This document shows positions 1-8,788 of a stretch of DNA of 64,000 bases, one piece after another (within the stretch, counting starts at the first letter, position 1; each line of letters begins with the position of its first letter). The translations under genes and the position numbers were made by a program. Below the pieces are notes generated by a model. It was not told the origin of the DNA and searched no databases. It worked only from the letters and a program-made list of their open reading frames with translations. This DNA is from Streptomyces aurantiacus (lineage in GTDB: Bacteria; Actinomycetota; Actinomycetes; Streptomycetales; Streptomycetaceae). Where the stretch lies: positions 5,518,001 to 5,582,000 of the forward strand of contig NZ_CP114283.1 in assembly GCF_027107535.1 (NCBI RefSeq), read 5' to 3'.

Positions 1-1
1 G

Positions 2-553
2 TTGCCCCCTGCCGCGGACTCCGACACGGTACGCGCGGCGGAACGCCGGTGCGGGCCCGTGTTTCCCGAGGAGGTGGTGGCATCCCTGCGCCGCCATGAC
101 GGTTCCGGAGAGTTCCTGCTACCCGGCAACTACCGCTTGTCCGGCGCAGCCGAGATCGCCAAGGGCTACGCGTGGTGGACGGGGTCGCAGCAGCGGGATG
201 TTCCCGAGGAACTGCGCTATTGGCGTTCATCCTGGTTGCCTCTCGCCCACGATGGTGCAGGGGGTTCCCTCTTCGTCGAGATGGCACGGGGCGACCGGCG
301 CGGGTGCATCGGTACGCATGCCCACGGGGATGGTGGACAGTTCGTCGACCTCCCCCACTACGCCTCGCTGCGAGCCCTGCTCAACTGGGCCGCGCAGGCC
401 CTGTCCGACGGCTCTGCCGCGGATGTCCTGGACTACGTGCTCGTCACGGACGAACAAGGGTCCTTCTCCTGGCAGGACGCGGACGCAGAAGAGGACGGCG
501 CGCCGGTGAGCTGGGACATGGCAGCCCTGGAGCACCGATACGGCGAGCTCTGA
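2..553 (+). CDS. SMI1/KNR4-like protein, probably 5'-truncated by the window edge
   Basis: The frame is open from the first bases and ends at a TGA at 551-553, leaving 183 residues in view. The translation is acidic and soluble. An FPEEVVASLRRHDG segment, a WLPLA stretch, and then GGSLFVEM and IGTHAHGDGG fit the SMI1/KNR4 (SUKH) fold, whose members include immunity proteins of contact-dependent toxins and general cytoplasmic proteins. The first possible start is a TTG at base 2 with no ribosome site visible, so the true start may lie outside the window. The neighbouring gene does not look like a toxin, so an immunity role cannot be argued from context. Assignment to SUKH is from recognised motif pattern only. 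Confidence 0.6.
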   Translation: MPPAADSDTVRAAERRCGPVFPEEVVASLRRHDGSGEFLLPGNYRLSGAAEIAKGYAWWTGSQQRDVPEELRYWRSSWLPLAHDGAGGSLFVEMARGDRRGCIGTHAHGDGGQFVDLPHYASLRALLNWAAQALSDGSAADVLDYVLVTDEQGSFSWQDADAEEDGAPVSWDMAALEHRYGEL

Positions 554-734
554 TCCCTCGCCGCGCGCATTCACCTCCCCGAACATGACCTCGTGACGAA
601 CTCATCGTCCGCATCCATGGCCGATCGGGTCGGCGGGAGCGTCCCTGTGCCGTCCAGGTGGCGCACCCTGCGGGGCGGGGATTAGCTGGAGCGATGAACC
701 CAAGGCGGTCGGGGGTTACAGCAGGGATACAGAC

Positions 735-2075
735 GTGAGCGATTCGGAAGCCACTGGCCGTTCCGCTTCGCTGTCGGAGGCCGAGCGAGCCGAACTGGTA
801 CGCCTGCGGAGCCAAGTGGCGGAGCAGAAACCGCCTTCTCCAGGTGTGAAGAGGCACCGGTCGCGGTCGATGCTCGCCGTGGTGTTGATTTCCTTGGCGG
901 CGCTTCTGGCTCCGCTGAGCGTGATCGCGGTGTGGAGCAGCGACATCGTGGGCAACACGGACCGGTATGTCTCGACCGTGGCGCCCTTGGCCTCGGACCC
1001 GGACATCCAAGCAAGCGTGACCACCAGGGTCACGAATGCCGTAATGGACCACGTCGACGTGTCCCTGCTGCTGGAACAGGTGACTCCTGAGGACCGGCCT
1101 CGCCTGGAAGCGGCACTGGGACGGCTCGAGGAGCCGCTGATGAGCGGCTTGCGAGGGCTCGTGGAGTCGGTGACCGCCAAGTTCGTGAGCAGCGACGGCT
1201 TCGCGACGCTGTGGAGTGAACTGAACCGTGGCGCCCATCAGGCGGTCAACAAGGCGCTCACCGGGAGCGGAGGCGGCGCCGTCCAGCTCGAAGGGGACAA
1301 GGTCACGGTGGATCTCGCCCCGGTCGTCGAGCGCGTCAAAGCACTTCTGGTGGACAACGGGTTGAGCGTCGCGGACAAGATCCCTGAGCTGCACACGGAC
1401 CTCACTGTGGCGACCTCCGAGGAGATCGGGAAGGTCCAGAACGGCTTCAAGCTCCTGCAGTTGATGGGGGGCTGGCTTCCACTGGTCACAGTGTTGATGG
1501 CCGCCGCGGGTGTCCTGCTGGCGTTCCGTCGGCGCAGGGCGCTGATCACCGCGGCCCTCGCCGTGGTCGTCACGGTCGGTCTGCTCGGGGTCGGTCTCTC
1601 CGTGTTCCGTGCGTTCTACCTGGACGCGCTGCCGACCTCCGTGAACTCCGCTGCTGCGGGCTCCGTCTACGACACCCTGGTCCGCTTCCTGCGCGGTACC
1701 GTTCGCGCCGTGGTCACCCTGGGCGTGCTCACAGCGGTCGCGGCCTGGCTCACCGGTCACAGCCGGTGGGCACTGAGTGTCCGCGCGGGGTGGCGGTCCG
1801 CTCTGGGCGCCGCCCGGGCTGCCACGGGGCTGTCACCCGGCCCGGTCGGGGTTTTCGTCCATAGGCTGCGGACCTGGCTGAACTGGGGCGTCGTCGCCCT
1901 GGCCGGGCTGACGATCGTGCTGTGGGATCGCCCCACGGCGATGGTGACCTTGTGCCTGGCACTGACCGTGCTCACGGTCCTCGCGGTCCTTGAGTTCCTC
2001 GACCCGGCTGCTCAGCGAACGGGCCATCGCCACACGAAGGCAGTGGACTCCGCGTCCGGCCGAGGCCCGGCCTGA
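735..2075 (+). CDS. Actinobacterial integral membrane protein of unknown function
   Basis: This 446-residue protein starts at a GTG with an AGGGA element 8 bases upstream. It has an acidic N-terminal stretch (SLSEAERAELVRLRSQV), a membrane segment at about residues 45-68, and a roughly 190-residue extracytoplasmic region. Then come four or five more hydrophobic segments at about 245-265, 275-297, 325-345, 380-400 and 405-420. The external region contains NTDRYVSTVAPLASDP and repeated amphipathic helices. This arrangement is common in streptomycete conserved membrane proteins, but no enzymatic or transporter motif is visible. It stands alone, flanked downstream by a strong hairpin. Function is unknown. 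Confidence 0.75.
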   Translation: MSDSEATGRSASLSEAERAELVRLRSQVAEQKPPSPGVKRHRSRSMLAVVLISLAALLAPLSVIAVWSSDIVGNTDRYVSTVAPLASDPDIQASVTTRVTNAVMDHVDVSLLLEQVTPEDRPRLEAALGRLEEPLMSGLRGLVESVTAKFVSSDGFATLWSELNRGAHQAVNKALTGSGGGAVQLEGDKVTVDLAPVVERVKALLVDNGLSVADKIPELHTDLTVATSEEIGKVQNGFKLLQLMGGWLPLVTVLMAAAGVLLAFRRRRALITAALAVVVTVGLLGVGLSVFRAFYLDALPTSVNSAAAGSVYDTLVRFLRGTVRAVVTLGVLTAVAAWLTGHSRWALSVRAGWRSALGAARAATGLSPGPVGVFVHRLRTWLNWGVVALAGLTIVLWDRPTAMVTLCLALTVLTVLAVLEFLDPAAQRTGHRHTKAVDSASGRGPA

Positions 2076-2097
2076 GGACGTCATCGCCTGCCGGCCT

Positions 2098-2148
2098 GAA
2101 CGCCCACCCGATGTCCTACCGGTTCGATACCGGTTCGAGTGGGCGTTC
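2098..2148. terminator. Bidirectional hairpin between convergent genes
   Basis: A perfect 10-bp inverted repeat (GAACGCCCAC at 2098-2107 and GTGGGCGTTC at 2139-2148) encloses a second hairpin formed by two copies of ACCGGT separated by TCGAT. It lies between the convergent genes ending at 2075 and 2306, as expected for a shared terminator. There is no U-tract, which is usual for streptomycete terminators. Confidence 0.6.
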
Positions 2149-2305
2149 ACCGGTCCGGGTGGGTGTTCAGCCAGGGCGTAAGCGGCCTGGCTGGGGGCGC
2201 GGGCGCGCCGTACGCTTCTCCGCCCCGCGGGTGGATTCCCGTGGATTCCCGCGACGCACCGGACAGGGCGCCGAGGGGCCTCGTACGACGCCTGCTTTCC
2301 CGGTG

Positions 2306-3736
2306 TCAGGCTTCGTTGAGGTCCTGCGCGGGCAGCCGCCCCGAGCGCACCGCGTCGACGAGAGTCTGATGGTCGCGCTCGTTCTGGTCGGCGTAGGCCT
2401 CGGCGAACGCGGCGAGGGCTCGGTCGAACACCGCGCCGCTGCCCAGATAGGCGGCGATCGCGATCCGGTCGCCGGAGCGTGCGTGCGCGCGGGCCAGGGT
2501 GACCCCGCACAGCTGGCCGAATGCCTTCATGTCCTTCGGCCGCATCCTCTCGGGCACGGCGATGCCCTTCCAGTCGCGCAGCTGGCGGAGATAGAAGTCG
2601 CGGCGCTTGCCGTCGATCCCGTCGACTCGTTCCCAGCCGAGGAAGATGTCGCTCGAGGCCTGCATCAGCCGCTGGCCGGCGACGACCCGCTGCCCCTGGT
2701 TGGAGAACCGGCTCGGGCCGACGTGCGAGGACAGCACGGAGGCACCGGCCTCCTTCGCCTGGAGGAAGAGGGGGTCTCCGCTGTCCCTGCCGAGGAGGAG
2801 GAAGATCCAGCAGCGGGTGCCGACACTGCCCACTCCGACGACCTTCCGGGCGATGTCGACCAGGCGGTAATCCGCCAGAAGCGAGCGCCGATCGGATGCG
2901 AGCGTACGAGCATAGCGTTCGAGCAGGCTCTGGAACTGGCGCTCCAGTGCGGTGCGCGCGACATCCGGCAACAGGTCGGCCGCCGGGACGAGCAAGGGCG
3001 GGTCGGCCGCGATGCGGGGCCCGTGCTTGGTCGTCCGGGTGAGTTTGTCGAAGGCTTGCAGGCTGTCGCGGGTGCGCGCCTTGTCCATGGCGCGAAACAG
3101 GTTCTTCCGGCCGCGCTTGTGGAGGCGGTCGGCGGCCAGTGTCTCGAGGAGGCTCTCGTCGATCTTCGCGTACCAGACGTCGAGGTTGCGCATGTCTGCG
3201 AAGCGGATCATTGCTTCGCGGTACGAACGGACCGTGGAGCTGACGACGCGGGCGCGCTCGGCGTCGTCGAAGCCGTTCGCCCGGCCCGCGATGGCGAGAC
3301 TCGTCGCGAGCCGCTTGACGTCCCATTCCCAGGGGCCCGGCAGCGTCTCGTCGAAGTCGTTGATGTCGAACACCAACTGGCGTTCCGGCGAGGCGAGCAG
3401 ACGGAAGTTCAGCATGTGGGCATCCCCGCACAGCTGAACCGTGAGCCCCGAGGAGGGACTGTCGGCGAGATCGGACGCCATGATCGCGGCGGCGCCCCGG
3501 TAGAAGCGGAACGGGGACTCCAGCATCCGGGCGTACCGGATCGGAACGAGCTCGGGGAGCCTCGTAGCGGACTGGGCTTCCAGGATGGCCAGTGGATCCC
3601 GCCGACGGGAGGAGAGCTGGTGGACGGCGTGGGACGACCGTGGTGACCGGCGCCGCGACTTCCTGCCCAGGGCTGTACGTTCCTCAGGCGTTGCCTGAGG
3701 TGCCGCACGCATCGCTGTGGCCACGATCTTGGACAT
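2306..3736 (-). CDS. DUF2252 family protein
   Basis: This 476-residue cytoplasmic protein starts at an ATG with an AGGAAGG ribosome site. It carries the DUF2252 hallmarks: RMLESPFRFYRGAAAIMA at about residues 88-105, CGDAHMLNFR at about 127-136, FDINDFDETLPGPWEWDVKRL at about 147-167, and a C-terminal GVTLARAHARSGD. The family is distantly kinase-like; the GDAH and FDINDFD motifs resemble a phosphotransferase catalytic loop and metal site, but no substrate is established. It is the last gene of a minus-strand run that also includes the amphi-Trp, MFS and GH15 genes, with a 169-base gap upstream, so it may have its own promoter. Family assignment is confident; activity is unknown. Confidence 0.85.
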   Translation of the reverse strand: MSKIVATAMRAAPQATPEERTALGRKSRRRSPRSSHAVHQLSSRRRDPLAILEAQSATRLPELVPIRYARMLESPFRFYRGAAAIMASDLADSPSSGLTVQLCGDAHMLNFRLLASPERQLVFDINDFDETLPGPWEWDVKRLATSLAIAGRANGFDDAERARVVSSTVRSYREAMIRFADMRNLDVWYAKIDESLLETLAADRLHKRGRKNLFRAMDKARTRDSLQAFDKLTRTTKHGPRIAADPPLLVPAADLLPDVARTALERQFQSLLERYARTLASDRRSLLADYRLVDIARKVVGVGSVGTRCWIFLLLGRDSGDPLFLQAKEAGASVLSSHVGPSRFSNQGQRVVAGQRLMQASSDIFLGWERVDGIDGKRRDFYLRQLRDWKGIAVPERMRPKDMKAFGQLCGVTLARAHARSGDRIAIAAYLGSGAVFDRALAAFAEAYADQNERDHQTLVDAVRSGRLPAQDLNEA

Positions 3737-3757
3737 CGCACACCTTCCTGCCTGGCC

Positions 3758-3796
3758 TTGACCGGTCTTGCGGCACGGCCGGTGGGGTGACCGGTC
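3758..3796. repeat. Paired TGACCGGTC motifs upstream of the DUF2252 gene
   Basis: TGACCGGTC occurs at 3759-3767 and again at 3788-3796, 29 bases apart, just upstream of the start at 3736. Each core (GACCGGTC) is itself palindromic. The position suits an operator or activator site, but no regulator is known. Confidence 0.35.
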
Positions 3797-3905
3797 GCAG
3801 CTTCGGGAGTGGGGTGCGGTGAAGCGGCGCGGCCGGACCTGGCCATGGCCTGATCGCTGTCACGGCTGAGCTGCGTACAGGTGCGCAGCCCGCACCCCTG
3901 TCGAG

Positions 3906-4280
3906 TCAGGACGCTTTCGTGGCGGCCCGTTTGACGCGCTTGTTCTTGGCAGTGCCCGCGCCGGTCTGACCCCGCTTGGCGGGCGTGCTCCTGCGCTTCG
4001 GCGCACCGGTGGTGGAGGCGGCTGCGGCAGAGCGCGCGGGCGCCTTCCGGGCCGCCCTGCTCGGCCAGGTGAACTCGATTTCGAGCTCGATCTCTCCGTC
4101 GTCGACCTCGATCTCGATCTCGCTGCGGAGATCGTCGGGGATCTTCAGGCTCAGTGTCCCGTGCCCGAATTCCAGGTCGACGTCCCCGCCCTTGCGCAGG
4201 GCGTCCGCGAGCGCGGTGAGCTGGTCCGCCGCCTCCGTGCGCGACAGCGAACGCTTCTGCTCGAACTTGAGGTCCGTCAT
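3906..4280 (-). CDS. Amphi-Trp domain-containing protein
   Basis: This 124-residue protein starts at an ATG preceded by GGAG. Residues 1-75 form the amphi-Trp domain: a basic start (LKFEQKRSLSRTEAADQL), then alternating acidic beta-strands (VDLEFGHGTLSLKIPDDL, EIEIEVDDGEIELEIEFTW). The remainder is a lysine/alanine-rich basic tail (about residues 78-124) resembling histone-H1-like tails. Amphi-Trp proteins are small proteins of unknown function, often found near gas-vesicle or stress genes. The basic tail suggests nucleic-acid binding, which is inference. The next gene upstream is an MFS exporter 81 bases away. Confidence 0.8.
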   Translation of the reverse strand: MTDLKFEQKRSLSRTEAADQLTALADALRKGGDVDLEFGHGTLSLKIPDDLRSEIEIEVDDGEIELEIEFTWPSRAARKAPARSAAAASTTGAPKRRSTPAKRGQTGAGTAKNKRVKRAATKAS

Positions 4281-4361
4281 GGGGTTCTCCGATCAAGCAC
4301 ACACAGCAGGTGTGGATCATTGTCACGTCATGCGGGAAGTCCAGCATCCTGACGTCCCGCT

Positions 4362-5861
4362 CTACGGCGACGACGGTCTCGGCGGGCCCGGGCGTCGGTC
4401 GGCGTCTCCCTTCGCACGCTCCTCGGTGTTGCCCCGGCGCCGGGTCGGGGCAGGACCGGCGGGTGCTGCGGGCGGGGGAAGCGTGGAGGGCAGACGGGCC
4501 GCGGCCACCAGGCCACCGAGTCCGATGGCAGCCAGGAAGCCCATCGCGGCGGCGTAGGCGCCCTGCGACAGACCGGCGACGAGGATGGTGCCGGCTATCG
4601 CGGTGCCGAAGGAGGAGCCGAGGTTGGAGACGCCGCGGGAGAGCCCGGAGATCTCGCCCTGGCGCGCTTCGGGGAACGCGGACTGGACGACATTGACCGA
4701 GGGGGTCAGCATCACGCCGAGACCGAGTCCGATCAGCAGGAGGCCGGGGGCGAAGGCCCACGGTCCGGCGGAGCTGGAGACAAGGGCGATGAGGACGCCG
4801 ATCCCGGTGACGGCCAGTACGAATCCGGCCATGATCAGCGAGCGCTGGGACCACCGCGCGGCCAGGCGCGCGGCCGCCAGAGACGTAACGAGCAGGCCCA
4901 GGGTGGCCGCTGTGAAGATCACGCCGGTTTCGACGGCGTCGTAGCCCCGGACGGTCTGCAGGAACGCCGCGACAGTGAACGACGTGCCCATCAGCAGCAG
5001 CCACTGGACGTTCTGGGTGATCAGGCCGAGGTTGGACGTGCGGTTGCGGAGCAGGCCCGTCGACAGCAGCGGCTCTCGTCCAGCCCTCTCCTCAGCGCGC
5101 ACCCAGCGCAGAAACGCCGCCAGGACGAGGGTTCCGGCCGCCAGCAGAGCAGCCATCAACCACAGGTTGTCGTCGGCGGCGAGGATGCCGGCGACGATCA
5201 GTACAAGACCCGCGGCGGAGAGCACGGCTCCGCGGACGTCGAAATGCCGCTTCGCGTCGGGCGGGAGCGGGTCGTCGAGCGAGCGGCTCAGGATGATGAT
5301 CAGTGCGACCACCAGGGCCTGGAGGACGAAGGCAGCACGCCAGCTGATCGCCGCGGTGACGAGACCGCCGATGAGCGGGCCCGCTGGCGCGCCGACGCCC
5401 CCGGCGGCCATGACAGTGCCGAAGGCGCGGGCGCGCGAGTCGAGGCTGGTGAAGAGCAGGGTGGTGAGGATGTAGACCGGCGGAATCAGCAGGGCGGTGC
5501 CGATGCCCTGGAGGACGGAGTTGCCGAGGATCAGCACTCCGAGCCCGGGCGACACCGCGCTGAGCACGGCACCGGTCCCGTACACGGTGAGGCCGATGAG
5601 GAAGCAGCGTTTGCGGCCGAGGATGTCGGTCAGCTTGCCACCGGGAATCATCAGCGCGGCCATGACGAGCAGGAAGATCGTGATGACGATCTGGACGCCC
5701 TGGACGGTCGTGTCGAGGTCCTCACTGATGTCGTTGATCATCACGTTCATGTTCGACCCGGCGAAGCTGCAGATGAACTGCGCGAGGGCGAGCGGGGCCA
5801 GAACCTTCAGGCCGGCGCGCGAAGGGGTGCGGGGGCCGGGCTCGGGTGTCCGTTCGCTCAT
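4362..5861 (-). CDS. MFS drug-resistance-type transporter (DHA2-like)
   Basis: This 499-residue membrane protein starts at an ATG with GGGAGGC upstream. The hydrophobicity suggests about 14 helices, as in the DHA2 (EmrB/QacA) family. Visible motifs are PGGKLTDILGRKR (motif A, after helix 2) and the GVGAPAGPLIGG motif typical of drug-proton antiporters (motif C). The tail, about residues 455-499, is proline/arginine-rich and cytoplasmic. Known family members export drugs, dyes or metabolites by proton antiport. The substrate cannot be told from sequence. It lies between the GH15 and amphi-Trp genes on the same strand, 52 bases downstream of the former. Confidence 0.85.
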   Translation of the reverse strand: MSERTPEPGPRTPSRAGLKVLAPLALAQFICSFAGSNMNVMINDISEDLDTTVQGVQIVITIFLLVMAALMIPGGKLTDILGRKRCFLIGLTVYGTGAVLSAVSPGLGVLILGNSVLQGIGTALLIPPVYILTTLLFTSLDSRARAFGTVMAAGGVGAPAGPLIGGLVTAAISWRAAFVLQALVVALIIILSRSLDDPLPPDAKRHFDVRGAVLSAAGLVLIVAGILAADDNLWLMAALLAAGTLVLAAFLRWVRAEERAGREPLLSTGLLRNRTSNLGLITQNVQWLLLMGTSFTVAAFLQTVRGYDAVETGVIFTAATLGLLVTSLAAARLAARWSQRSLIMAGFVLAVTGIGVLIALVSSSAGPWAFAPGLLLIGLGLGVMLTPSVNVVQSAFPEARQGEISGLSRGVSNLGSSFGTAIAGTILVAGLSQGAYAAAMGFLAAIGLGGLVAAARLPSTLPPPAAPAGPAPTRRRGNTEERAKGDADRRPGPPRPSSP

Positions 5862-5913
5862 GCCGCCTCCCAGGTTTCCCCTTGCTCGTGTCCTGCCGGA
5901 GGTACCGGAAGGA

Positions 5914-7761
5914 TCAGCAGGCCCGTGGTTCTGCCCGGTCGAGTTCCTCGTCGAGGGCGATGGCCGCGTCGATGAGGGCCAGATGAGTGAATGCCTGGGG
6001 GAAATTGCCGAGCTGCTCGCCGGAGGGCCCGATCTCCTCGGCGAAGAGACCGACGTGGTTGGCGTAGGTGAGCATCTTGTCGAAGGCGTAGCGCGCCCGG
6101 TCTATGCGGCCGGCCCGGGCGAGGGCCTGGACATAGAGGAAGCTGCAGAGGTTGAAGGTGCCCTCGGAGCCCTTCAGCCCGTCGGGCGAGGCTTCCGGGT
6201 CGTAGCGGTAGACCAGGCTGTCGCTGACGAGTTCCTCGTCCATGGCGTCGAGCGTGGTGAGCCAGTCCGGGTCGTCCGGGGCGAGGAATCCCACGCGGGG
6301 CATGAGCAGCAGAGAGGCGTCGAGCACGTCGGAGTCGTAGTGCTGGACGAAGGCGCGGCGCTTGTCGCTCCAGCCGCGGTCGACGATCTGGTCGAAGACG
6401 GCGTCGCGCGCCGCGGACCAGCGGCCGAGATCGGCCGGGCGGGCGTGGGCGGTGGCGAGCTTGACGCCCCGGTCGAAGGCCACCCAGGTCATGAGACGGC
6501 TGTAGGTGAAGTCGTGGCCGCCGCCGCGGGTCTCCCAGATTCCCTCGTCGGGACGGTCCCAGTGGTCGCTGAGCCAGTCAAGGAGCTTCGCGAGGGCCTT
6601 CCAGCCGCGTATGCCACCGATGTCCTTCGCCTGGGCGATGGCGTAGGCGGCCTCACCGTAGATGTCGAGCTGGATCTGGTCGGCCGCCGCGTTCCCCGCC
6701 CGGACGGGTGCGGAGTTCCGGTATCCCTCGAGGTGGTCGAGGATCTCCTCCGTCAGGTGGGGTTCGCCGTCGATGCGGTACATGATCTGCAGTGGTTCCC
6801 CGGAGGCTGTGGCCCCGGCGTCGAGGCGATCGCGCAGCCAGCGACGGAATGCCTGGGCCTCGGCGGTGAAGCCGAGGTCGATCAGCGCTCGGACGGACAG
6901 GGAGGCGTCGCGGATCCAGGTGTAGCGGTAGTCCCAGTTGCGTTCGCCGCCGATCTGTTCGGGCAGGCCCATGGTGGCGGCGGCGATCGGTGCGCCGGTG
7001 GGGGCGTAGGTGAGGAGTTTGAGGGTGATCGCGGAGCGGATGACCATGTCGTGCCAGCGGCCGCGGTAGCGGCATGAGCGCAGCCAGTTCAGCCAGAAGG
7101 CGCGACAGGCGTCGAAGGATGCGGTGACCGTGTCGACGTCGGGACGGGGGACGCCGGGGTCGCGACCACGAGCGGCGGCGTCCGCGCTGTGGCTGGTGAG
7201 GACGATCGCGGCCTGTTCACCGGCGCGGAGGGTGAAGTGCGCGCTGACGTCCTTGCCGCCCGCGTCGAGAGCGACGGGGGCGGTGGCCTGCAGGTGCAGG
7301 TCGGTGTCGGGGCCGCAGAAGACGACGGATCCGTCGTCGAGCCGGTCGAGAGAGTGCTCGGCGCGGCCGTAGTCGAAGCGCGGCCGGCATTCGAGTTCGA
7401 ACGGCAGGCTGCCGCGCACCACGCGGGCGACCCGGACCAGGCGGTGCCGGGCGGACGGGGTCGTGGAGGGGTCCGGCTCCATGAAGTCGACGACTTCCCC
7501 GACACCGTCGGGCGCCATGTAGCGGGTCACCAGGACGGCGGTGTCGGGCATGTAGAGCTGGCGGACGGTGACGTTCTCGCCGACGTCGACCGTCAGACGG
7601 CAGTGACCGCCTCGCTCGCTGTCCAGGAGGGAGGCGAACATGCTGGGCGAGTCGAATCGCGGGGCGCACCACCAGTCGACCGTGCCGTCGGCGGCGATCA
7701 GTGCCGCGGTCTGCAGGTCACCGACGATCCCATGGTCGGCGATCGGAGGGTAACTGTTCAT
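5914..7761 (-). CDS. Glycoside hydrolase family 15 protein (glucoamylase/trehalase-like)
   Basis: The start was set at the ATG at 7761, preceded by AAGGAG, rather than the longer open frame; this gives 615 residues. An N-terminal beta-sandwich begins YPPIADHGIVGDLQTAALI. The (alpha/alpha)6 barrel follows, with NWDYRYTWIRDASLSVRAL at about residues 275-293 and a C-terminal GNFPQAFTHLALIDAA. These are diagnostic of the bacterial GH15 group that includes glucoamylases and trehalases. There is no signal peptide, so it is cytoplasmic, where trehalose or alpha-glucans would be the substrate. Whether it cleaves trehalose or maltodextrins cannot be decided here. Confidence 0.88.
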   Translation of the reverse strand: MNSYPPIADHGIVGDLQTAALIAADGTVDWWCAPRFDSPSMFASLLDSERGGHCRLTVDVGENVTVRQLYMPDTAVLVTRYMAPDGVGEVVDFMEPDPSTTPSARHRLVRVARVVRGSLPFELECRPRFDYGRAEHSLDRLDDGSVVFCGPDTDLHLQATAPVALDAGGKDVSAHFTLRAGEQAAIVLTSHSADAAARGRDPGVPRPDVDTVTASFDACRAFWLNWLRSCRYRGRWHDMVIRSAITLKLLTYAPTGAPIAAATMGLPEQIGGERNWDYRYTWIRDASLSVRALIDLGFTAEAQAFRRWLRDRLDAGATASGEPLQIMYRIDGEPHLTEEILDHLEGYRNSAPVRAGNAAADQIQLDIYGEAAYAIAQAKDIGGIRGWKALAKLLDWLSDHWDRPDEGIWETRGGGHDFTYSRLMTWVAFDRGVKLATAHARPADLGRWSAARDAVFDQIVDRGWSDKRRAFVQHYDSDVLDASLLLMPRVGFLAPDDPDWLTTLDAMDEELVSDSLVYRYDPEASPDGLKGSEGTFNLCSFLYVQALARAGRIDRARYAFDKMLTYANHVGLFAEEIGPSGEQLGNFPQAFTHLALIDAAIALDEELDRAEPRAC

Positions 7762-8136
7762 GGCTTCTCCTTGTGGTGCGGGGCGCCACACGTGTCCGCC
7801 GTGGTGTGGCCCGGCGCCGGGGCGGGGCGGCTGCGTGCGAGTCGTGCCACGTGGGCGGACGGCAGGGGCACTGCCGGCGGTGCGGCCACCGACAGCAGCA
7901 TCCCGAGGTCACGTACCGCTCCGGTGTGCGCGAGAGCCCGCTACGCTCCCGCGGCGGCGGGCGCCAGGTCGCCGGGGCCGGCCCGCCCGACGCCGCCGCC
8001 GCTCGGCGGGATCGTCATCTCTCTTCTCGCCCCCGCCCTGGTGCGACCCGCCGACCGGAGCTGTTTCGTCGAGTCCGCCTGCCGTACGTGTGTGGCGGTC
8101 ATGATCGACCCTCGTTCCGTGTCGTACGGCACGCGT
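7762..8136. other. Intergenic region (375 bp) upstream of the GH15 gene
   Basis: No convincing gene is present. It must carry the GH15 promoter and the 3' end of the upstream membrane-protein transcript. A 9-bp inverted repeat (GCGGCGGCG at 7951-7959, CGCCGCCGC at 7991-7999), with further GC-rich self-complementarity between, could be that terminator. A 53-codon minus-strand frame from an ATG at about 8102 has a GAGGG upstream but an unremarkable composition. Confidence 0.5.
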
Positions 8137-8610
8137 TCAGCGGTCGCCGTTCATGGCTGCCGTACTGGTGGCGCCTGCGTTCCCGGTCGGGGCCCGGCCG
8201 CTCAGGACCAGCTCCTTGGCCCTGCGGAACTCCTCGTCCGTGATGTCGCCGACGGCTCGGATCTCGGACAGCTTGGCGAGCTCGTCGACGCTGCTGCGGC
8301 GGCCGTCTCCGGCGGCCTCCCTCACATAGGCATGGAACGCGTCCTGCTGCTCCCGGGCCTTTGCGATCTCCCGGCGGCCCATGTTCTTGCCCCGGGCGAT
8401 GACGTAGACCAGTACGCCCAGGTAGGGCAGGAAGAGGGTCAGTGCCAGCCAGCCTGCCTTCGCCCATCCGTTCATCGCGTCGTCACGGAAGATGTCGGTG
8501 ACCACGCGGAAGAGCAGCATGATCCACAGGATCCACAGGAAGAACAGGAGCATGCTCCAGAAGATGCTCAGCATCGGGTAGTCGTACGCCAGGTTCACGG
8601 GTGCGCTCAT
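8137..8610 (-). CDS. PLDc_N/SHOCT-domain membrane protein
   Basis: The start was chosen at the ATG at 8610, preceded by GGAGGAGAAGGAC, giving 157 residues. The N-terminus has two membrane helices (about residues 12-37 and 50-72) in the phospholipase D N-terminal-like pattern, WSMLLFFLWILWIMLLFRVV then WLALTLFLPYLGVLVYVIARG. A cytoplasmic region follows, ending in a short SHOCT motif (VDELAKLSEIRAVGDITDEEFRRAKELVL). SHOCT is a small oligomerisation-like domain found on many membrane proteins. Role unknown, perhaps membrane stress. The next gene upstream is the HdeD-type protein, separated by a strong hairpin, so the two appear separately transcribed. Confidence 0.82.
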   Translation of the reverse strand: MSAPVNLAYDYPMLSIFWSMLLFFLWILWIMLLFRVVTDIFRDDAMNGWAKAGWLALTLFLPYLGVLVYVIARGKNMGRREIAKAREQQDAFHAYVREAAGDGRRSSVDELAKLSEIRAVGDITDEEFRRAKELVLSGRAPTGNAGATSTAAMNGDR

Positions 8611-8709
8611 GTCCTTCTCCTCCGTCGCGGGCATCGGCCCGACTGGTGGCGCGTGCCGTCCTCAGCGTGCGCACGGGCGGCACCGTGCGCCTCACCCGGA
8701 GGGGGTGAT

Positions 8710-8741
8710 GGGGACGGCTGCCCGGAGGGGCGGCCGTCCCC
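8710..8741 (-). terminator. Hairpin terminator downstream of the HdeD-type gene
   Basis: GGGGACGGCTGCCC (8710-8723) pairs with GGGCGGCCGTCCCC (8728-8741) over 14 bp with one G-T pair and a GGAG loop. It lies 48 bases after the stop of the minus-strand gene at 8789. Confidence 0.65.
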
Positions 8742-8788
8742 TCGGGGCGGAGGAGGTTCCCGCCGCGGGTGTGGGGTGGTGCGGCCTG

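Noticed and set aside
444..1760. Long minus-strand open frame (438 codons)
   Set aside because: It lies antisense to the membrane-protein gene and its translation is rich in Arg, Gln and His with no domain pattern; high GC content creates such frames.
3409..5004. Long minus-strand open frame spanning three genes
   Set aside because: It crosses the DUF2252, amphi-Trp and MFS genes in a different frame on the same strand, with repetitive Arg/Pro translation.
7941..8102. Small minus-strand frame (about 53 codons) with a GAGGG upstream
   Set aside because: No recognisable domain or hydrophobic segment and it is Ala/Gly/Arg-rich; not enough to call a gene.
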